DNA from: Chloroflexi bacterium UBA6265
GTDB lineage: Bacteria; Chloroflexota; Chloroflexia; Thermomicrobiales; UBA6265
Assembly (NCBI GenBank): GCA_002440805.1
Contig: DJVD01000036.1
Span: forward strand, 5,306-15,790
DNA: 10,485 bases
Reading direction: 5' to 3'
Below are positions 6,830 through 10,485 of the stretch, one piece after another. A program made the position numbers and the translations under genes. Under the pieces are notes generated by a model. That model had not been told where the DNA came from, made no database searches, and saw only the letters and a list, made by a program, of their open reading frames with translations. Positions within the stretch are counted from its first letter, which is position 1; each line of letters starts with the position of its first letter.

Positions 6830-7798
6830 ATGATTACCGATAGCACTGCACGCTGCTCGTTATATGCCCGCTCTACCTCACATGAGCAACCGATTGGCAC
6901 CGCAACCGGATTTAACCGGACCTTCCTGCTGGAGATTCCGCTTCCCTGGACCAAGCAGCCGCTGGAGTCGCTCCATGTGACCCAGGCCATAAAAGATGCG
7001 CTCGCCGAGTACCGCCAGCATGTGGGCGATGTGAGCGCCACCTTACTGGTACCGAATGCCCACTACGCGACCGAGGGTGGGCGCTTCATTGATATCAAGG
7101 TGGAAGATGGTCGAATCACCAAGCGCGATGTGATTGCGCGCGATGGCGATATCGCGGCGATCATTCGCTCATTTGCCCGCAACGAGCCCTTACCGGCGGG
7201 CGCGGAAATTGATGAGACACCGTGGCGCGACATGATCGTGTGCACGCATGGCAGCCGCGATGCCTGCTGCGGCACCTTTGGGGTGCCGATCTACGCTGTG
7301 CTCCGCGATTTGGCAAAGGATTCGCCACACACACGCGTATGGCGATCGTCACACCTGGGCGGGCACCGCTTTGCGCCAACCCTGATTGACTACCCGACGG
7401 GCCGGAACTGGGGCTTCGTGGATGCTTCGATCGCGGAATCCATTTTCAATCAATCCGTGCATCCGCAAACGCTGCAATCGCACTATCGCGGCTGGGTAGG
7501 GCACCGGGACCCTGGCTTGCAGATGCTCGAAGCGGAAGCGCTGGCGTCCTTAGGGTGGCAGTGGAACGACTATCGCCAAACCGGCACGATCCTGACCCGC
7601 GATGAGCAGGGCAGGGGAGTACAGGTGGAAATCGAAGCGACCCATCCGCACCTGCCTGGTGTCACGTTCCGCGGCGAGGTCGAGTGGGGCGAGGAGTTCA
7701 CCACGTTTGCCAGCTGCAATGCTGCGCCGGTTGTCTATCAACGCAAGCAGCTCGTGCGCTACGAGCGCATTGTGCACAGCCAGCCATCGAACCTCTAG
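6830..7798 (+). CDS. Suc_Fer-like (Apd1-type) thioredoxin-fold ferredoxin
   Basis: A 322-residue protein of the sucrase/ferredoxin-like family (Suc_Fer-like). The name is historical: there is no sucrase chemistry to be seen, and the family relates to yeast Apd1, a thioredoxin-like ferredoxin holding a [2Fe-2S] cluster with two Cys and two His. The N-terminal half carries the family Cys9 followed by a GTATGF turn and a LLEIPLPW strand. The C-terminal domain has CTHGSRDACCGTFGVPIY at 138-155 and VWRSSHLGGHRFAPTLI at 170-186. Cys138 with Cys147 gives C-x8-C, and His175 with His179 gives H-x3-H, matching the Apd1-type ligand set; Cys146 is an adjacent extra cysteine. PTGRNWG follows at 189-195. 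The ATG has GGAG four bases upstream (6822-6825). It is probably cytoplasmic and redox-related; its partner is unknown. It lies 52 bases after the TRIC gene. Confidence 0.9.
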   Translation: MITDSTARCSLYARSTSHEQPIGTATGFNRTFLLEIPLPWTKQPLESLHVTQAIKDALAEYRQHVGDVSATLLVPNAHYATEGGRFIDIKVEDGRITKRDVIARDGDIAAIIRSFARNEPLPAGAEIDETPWRDMIVCTHGSRDACCGTFGVPIYAVLRDLAKDSPHTRVWRSSHLGGHRFAPTLIDYPTGRNWGFVDASIAESIFNQSVHPQTLQSHYRGWVGHRDPGLQMLEAEALASLGWQWNDYRQTGTILTRDEQGRGVQVEIEATHPHLPGVTFRGEVEWGEEFTTFASCNAAPVVYQRKQLVRYERIVHSQPSNL

Positions 7799-7837
7799 CG
7801 GACATCCGGCGTTCCAACAATGCTCCGCCATGCCTCG

Positions 7838-7852
7838 ATCACCTGAGGTGAT
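7838..7852. promoter_or_regulatory. Inverted repeat just upstream of the ABC-operon promoter
   Basis: ATCACCT-G-AGGTGAT is a perfect 7-bp inverted repeat about one base. It sits 40 bases after the Suc_Fer-like stop and ends five bases before the proposed -35 box at 7858. Such close arms suit a dimeric DNA-binding regulator better than an RNA hairpin. A weak terminator for the preceding gene is the alternative, but no T-run follows. Confidence 0.45.
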
Positions 7853-7857
7853 TGTGG

Positions 7858-7886
7858 TTGCCAACTCGACAGTAGTCGCACAGAAT
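7858..7886 (+). promoter_or_regulatory. Candidate sigma-70-type promoter of the ABC operon
   Basis: TTGCCA (7858-7863, five of six matches to TTGACA) and CAGAAT (7881-7886, four of six to TATAAT) are 17 bases apart. Transcription would begin near 7893 and give a leader of about 67 bases before the GTG start of the binding-protein gene. The -10 box is poor, so this is tentative. Confidence 0.35.
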
Positions 7887-7892
7887 AGACGC

Positions 7893-7914
7893 AATACACC
7901 AATTCGAATACACC
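7893..7914. repeat. Direct repeat AATACACC in the ABC-operon leader
   Basis: AATACACC occurs at 7893-7900 and 7907-7914, separated by six bases that form part of the palindrome ATTCGAAT (7902-7909). It lies at and just after the proposed transcription start. It may be a regulator site; a chance match is possible at this length. Confidence 0.4.
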
Positions 7915-7931
7915 GCATCATTGTGATGCGG
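7913..7931. promoter_or_regulatory. Inverted repeat in the ABC-operon leader, first of two adjoining
   Basis: CCGCATCA (7913-7920) and TGATGCGG (7924-7931) are perfect 8-bp arms around TTG. It would form a stable small hairpin in the leader RNA or serve as an operator downstream of the promoter. It shares base 7931 with the next inverted repeat. Confidence 0.55.
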
Positions 7932-7946
7932 CGATTGGTCAATCGC
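7931..7946. promoter_or_regulatory. Inverted repeat abutting the binding-protein ribosome binding site
   Basis: GCGATTG (7931-7937) and CAATCGC (7940-7946) are perfect 7-bp arms about two bases. The AGGAG ribosome binding site begins two bases later (7948-7952). In RNA it would be a 6-bp stem with a 4-base loop placed directly upstream of the ribosome binding site; in DNA it could be an operator. Which applies cannot be told from sequence. Confidence 0.55.
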
Positions 7947-7959
7947 GAGGAGAATTACA

Positions 7960-9324
7960 GTGAAGAAATCACTCTACTCACAGGCCGTCGATCGACGATC
8001 CGCACTCAAAATCGGCGCCGCATCGGCTGCAGCCCTGGGCGCTGGCCGCCAGGTAGCCGCAATGGCGCAGGACGCCACTCCCGCCGCCAGCCCCACCACC
8101 GGTGGCGATTTCGGCCTCGCCGACCTGCAGGTCGAAGGCGATGTGGAAATCGAGTACTGGCAGTACGAGTTTGCCTCCAAGACAGACCTGGTCAACGAGC
8201 TGATCCCCGAGTTCGAAGCCGCCAATCCGGGCATCAAGATCAAGCACGTCAACTTCCCCTATGAAGATTTCATCCAGCAAGTCGCCGCCGCCGTCCAGGC
8301 TGGCGAAGGACCGGATGTGCTCAACGTGTACTTCGGCTGGATTCCTGCCTACGTCCAGCAACAGTTCCTTGCGCCCCTGAACCCGGAGTGGTTCCCGCAT
8401 GAAGAAATCGAATCGGCCTTCTTCCCCACCATTGCCGCCGCCAAGGTGAAGGACGATTACTACGCACTGCCGACCGCGGTACGCACCCTGGCGCTGTTCT
8501 GCAATATGGATCTCCTCGACGCTGCCGGTATCGCACCACCAACCAATTGGGACGAACTGGTAGAGGCCGCCAAGGCCACCACAGTGAAGGATGGCGAAAA
8601 ATTCGAGATCGTTGGATTCACCTATGATCTCGCCGGCCAGGGTCACAACTGGTGGCGCGAAGCGCTCATTCGCCAGGCCGGTGGAGAGCCCTCCACTGAC
8701 GACAACCGCACCCTGCAATGGACCTCGCCGGAAGGTGTTGAGGCGTTCAACTACCTCATCTCCTTCCTCACCGAGCATGGCGTCACCGAAAGCGGCTTCC
8801 AGACCGATGGCCAAACCGCCTTCGGCAGTGGCAAGGCGGCGCTGCATGTGGATGGTTCGTTCCGCGTCGGCACGTACGCTGCCAACGCGCCAGACCTCAA
8901 CTACCAGATCGTGCCGTTGCCGGAATACAAGGAGAAGGCCAGCTTCGCCAGCTTCTGGTGCAACACCATCACCCGCAACGCTGCCGAAGGCGACAAGGCA
9001 ATTGCCTCCGCCAAGTGGATTGATTTCCTCGCCAGCGCCGATGTGATGAAGCGCTGGACCCCGGCTGTGGGCGAGCTGCCGGCCCGCGTGGCCCTGGCGG
9101 AAGACCCGGCCCTGTTGGAAAACCCGAAGGTCGCGCCATTCATCGAATCGCTGCCGTACAGTTACGCCACCTTCATGGTGAACGAGGCCGACCTGCGCCA
9201 GGCCGTGCTGGATGCGTTCGATAACGTTGTGCTCGCCGGGCTCGATCCGGAAGCTGCCCTGCAGGAAGCGCAAGACAAAATCCAGGCGCAACTGGATGAA
9301 TACTGGGCAGCGCTGGACGCATAA
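7960..9324 (+). CDS. ABC transporter sugar-type solute-binding protein
   Basis: A 454-residue extracellular binding protein of the family 1 (MalE-like, CUT1) type, which captures a substrate outside the membrane and hands it to the permeases encoded downstream. The N-terminus is a twin-arginine-like signal: Arg12-Arg13 in DRRSALKIG, an Ala-rich core at 18-29, and a probable cleavage site after AMA (34-36). No lipobox cysteine is seen. An Ala/Thr/Pro/Ser linker (ATPAASPTTGG, 39-49) precedes the mature domain. Family landmarks are GEGPDVLNVY at 115-124, the YYALPTAVRTLALFCN region at 167-182, AAGIAPPTNWDEL at 188-200 and GSGKAALHVDGSF at 289-301. The start is GTG with AGGAG (7948-7952) seven bases upstream. 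Absence of a lipid anchor raises the question of how it stays at the cell surface. Substrate is not identifiable; oligosaccharides, sugar alcohols and glycerol phosphate are all possible. Confidence 0.93.
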   Translation: MKKSLYSQAVDRRSALKIGAASAAALGAGRQVAAMAQDATPAASPTTGGDFGLADLQVEGDVEIEYWQYEFASKTDLVNELIPEFEAANPGIKIKHVNFPYEDFIQQVAAAVQAGEGPDVLNVYFGWIPAYVQQQFLAPLNPEWFPHEEIESAFFPTIAAAKVKDDYYALPTAVRTLALFCNMDLLDAAGIAPPTNWDELVEAAKATTVKDGEKFEIVGFTYDLAGQGHNWWREALIRQAGGEPSTDDNRTLQWTSPEGVEAFNYLISFLTEHGVTESGFQTDGQTAFGSGKAALHVDGSFRVGTYAANAPDLNYQIVPLPEYKEKASFASFWCNTITRNAAEGDKAIASAKWIDFLASADVMKRWTPAVGELPARVALAEDPALLENPKVAPFIESLPYSYATFMVNEADLRQAVLDAFDNVVLAGLDPEAALQEAQDKIQAQLDEYWAALDA

Positions 9325-9360
9325 CCGCCAGTAGCGGCAAGATTCTCACGCTGAAACACC

Positions 9361-9389
9361 AGGTGCCGGAGCATCCCGCTCCGGCACCT
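9361..9389 (+). other. Perfect intercistronic hairpin between binding protein and permease genes
   Basis: AGGTGCCGGAGC (9361-9372) and GCTCCGGCACCT (9378-9389) are a perfect 12-bp, GC-rich inverted repeat around a 5-base loop. It begins 36 bases after the binding-protein stop. No T-run follows, so it is unlikely to be a full terminator. In sugar ABC operons such as malE-malF, intercistronic stem-loops protect the upstream message and reduce readthrough, giving more binding protein than permease. That role is inferred here. Confidence 0.75.
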
Positions 9390-9410
9390 CCCACATATGG
9401 ACAACACGCC

Positions 9411-10301
9411 ATGCACCTCACGCTCGAACGGCGAAAATGGTTGTGGGGATACGCGTTTATCCTCATTCCACTCATCTTTTTCCTCAGCATCCGCATTGGG
9501 CCCACGCTCTACGCCTTTTGGGTGAGCTTCCACAAGTGGGATCCCATTGCGCTGGATCGCCCATGGATCGGGATGGATAATTACCGCGAGCTGGCGGAGG
9601 ACAAGGTGTTTTGGCGCGCCATGCGCAACACCTGGATCTACGTGCTCGTGGGCGTTCCCGCCGGATTGGTCATCAGCCTGGTCATTGCCCTGGGCCTGCA
9701 GAAGCTCGTCCGCTTTACTGGCCTGTTCCGGGCGCTGTACTTCCTGCCGTATATCACCTCTTTGGTGGCCGTAGGTTGGGTATGGCGCTGGATGTATATG
9801 CCAAACGGCCTCTTCAACGAGGTGCTGGGGTTCTTTGGCATTGCGAGCAACAACTGGCTGGGTAATCCCACCACCGCTATCTACGCCATCATCGTCACCA
9901 CGGTGTGGCACGGCCTCGGATTCCAGGTGGTGATCTTCCTCGCCGGCCTCGAAAGCATCCCGCAGGATTACCTGGAGGCGGCACATGTGGATGGCGCCAC
10001 GGCCTGGCAGCGATTCCGCGATATCGTGGTGCCGCAGCTGAATCCCACCATCGTATTCCTCGTGGTAACGGGTGTGATCAGTAACCTGCAGGTGTTTACG
10101 CAGGTGCGTTCCATGAGCAGCCAGGGCACCGGTGGCCCGCTGAACAGCACCATCTCGATCGTGCTGTATGTGTATCAAAAAGCATTTGCCAGCCTGCCGA
10201 GCAAAATGGGGTATGCCAGCGCAATGACCGTTGTGCTGTTCATCATCATTCTCGGGATCACGATCGTGCAGCTGAAAGTGCTGCAACGGGATACGGACTA
10301 A
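9411..10301 (+). CDS. Sugar-type ABC transporter permease, MalF/UgpA class
   Basis: First membrane subunit of the importer, 296 residues from the ATG at 9411. Six hydrophobic segments lie at about 12-32, 77-98, 105-125, 157-178, 213-231 and 271-289. The cytoplasmic EAA loop that docks onto the ATPase is clear between helices 4 and 5: EAAHVDGATAWQRF at 189-202 followed by IVVPQLNP (205-212), matching the family EAAxxDGA...P pattern. The frame extends back to a GTG at 9363, but that codon lies inside the perfect hairpin and adds Pro-rich residues absent from the family, so the ATG is preferred although only a weak GGA (9399-9401) precedes it. It stands between the binding protein and the second permease, which starts three bases after its stop, so it is certainly part of the operon. 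Confidence 0.93.
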   Translation: MHLTLERRKWLWGYAFILIPLIFFLSIRIGPTLYAFWVSFHKWDPIALDRPWIGMDNYRELAEDKVFWRAMRNTWIYVLVGVPAGLVISLVIALGLQKLVRFTGLFRALYFLPYITSLVAVGWVWRWMYMPNGLFNEVLGFFGIASNNWLGNPTTAIYAIIVTTVWHGLGFQVVIFLAGLESIPQDYLEAAHVDGATAWQRFRDIVVPQLNPTIVFLVVTGVISNLQVFTQVRSMSSQGTGGPLNSTISIVLYVYQKAFASLPSKMGYASAMTVVLFIIILGITIVQLKVLQRDTD

Positions 10302-10304
10302 GCC

Positions 10305-10485
10305 ATGATTGCAACCACTTCCCCCACCGCCCGCATCAAGGCGCTGCACCCGGCAGTGCTCAAGGTGCAGGAGCGCGATATTCGTCGCCGCCGCTTCGGC
10401 CAGGCCGCACTGCTCCTGGTGCTGCTGCTGGGCGGACTGATGAAGATTTTCCCGTTCGTATGGATGATCAGCAGCTCGTTTAAGC
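10305..10485 (+). CDS. Sugar-type ABC transporter permease, MalG/UgpE class (partial, cut by window end)
   Basis: The first 60 codons of a second permease; the frame is open at the window edge. The N-terminus is cytoplasmic and basic (ERDIRRRRFGQ at about 26-36), followed by a first helix rich in Leu (about 37-52) and then IFPFVWMISSSFK (48-60), the typical start of MalG-type permeases, where a helix-to-periplasm block of this kind is common. The ATG follows the upstream stop after three bases (TAA GCC ATG), which implies translational coupling; no strong ribosome binding site is visible. With the first permease it would form the heterodimeric channel. The ATPase is not encoded before the edge. 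In this transporter class it is often shared and encoded elsewhere. Confidence 0.88.
   Translation, partial: MIATTSPTARIKALHPAVLKVQERDIRRRRFGQAALLLVLLLGGLMKIFPFVWMISSSFK

Noticed and set aside
7978..9291. A 437-codon open frame on the - strand across the binding-protein gene
   Set aside because: The + strand frame is a clear family 1 binding protein with ribosome binding site and signal peptide. The antisense frame has no family pattern and arises from GC-rich codon use.
9328..9340. CCGC/GCGG mini-stem after the binding-protein stop
   Set aside because: Four base pairs, expected by chance; the functional structure there is the 12-bp hairpin that follows.
9363..9410. Upstream GTG start for the first permease
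   Set aside because: The codon is inside the perfect hairpin stem, would add a Pro-rich leader not typical of the family, and has no ribosome binding site.
9162..10349. A 395-codon open frame on the - strand across the first permease gene
   Set aside because: His/Gln/Asp-rich product without a known pattern, opposite a permease with six helices and an EAA loop; a shadow frame.
1..10485. CRISPR arrays, tRNA genes, insertion sequences, phage or defence genes
   Set aside because: No regularly spaced repeats, cloverleaf-like stretches, transposase or nuclease motifs were seen in any gap or frame; the region looks like ordinary metabolic and transport chromosome.

Overview
The window is a compact, GC-rich bacterial chromosome segment with no rRNA, tRNA, CRISPR array, insertion sequence or phage gene. 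The best guess at the source is Chloroflexota, class Thermomicrobia or a relative. This rests on the solute-binding protein's twin-arginine signal without a lipobox, followed by an Ala/Thr/Pro/Ser linker, and on the mix of a Suc_Fer-like protein, VC0807-like and TRIC membrane proteins and a sugar ABC transporter. It is an inference from style, not from a marker gene. Base composition and codon use look uniform, so recent transfer is not suggested.

Layout, left to right. A 64-residue two-helix membrane protein (44-238, +) faces folC (294-1700, -), with a strong hairpin between their ends (261-288). From the folC promoter side a rightward cluster begins: a VC0807-like membrane protein (1815-2495), hemW (2492-3664, overlapping by ATGA) and an unrecognised membrane protein (3674-4231). 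That cluster ends tail to tail, with overlapping stop codons, against a leftward pair: an AHSA1/SRPBCC protein (5509-5967) followed by an MdtH-like MFS exporter (4228-5484). Divergent from this pair are a TRIC/UPF0126 membrane protein (6154-6777) and a Suc_Fer-like thioredoxin-fold ferredoxin (6830-7798). The last block (7960 to the window edge) is a carbohydrate-type ABC importer: binding protein, first permease and the start of the second permease. No ATPase gene is seen before the edge.

How the genes work together. FolC serves folate metabolism and HemW serves heme delivery to respiratory enzymes; the two membrane proteins flanking hemW may be co-expressed with it but have no known link. 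The ABC importer is the clearest functional unit. Its 161-base leader holds an inverted repeat just upstream of a plausible promoter, a direct repeat and two adjoining inverted repeats ending at the ribosome binding site. A perfect 12-bp hairpin separates the binding-protein gene from the permease genes, as expected where binding protein must be made in excess.

No gap without a gene exceeds 300 bases; the largest are 1701-1814, 5968-6153 and 7799-7959. I did not find a convincing new multi-gene system. The items most worth a second look are the structured leader of the ABC operon, the intercistronic hairpin, and the Suc_Fer-like protein.
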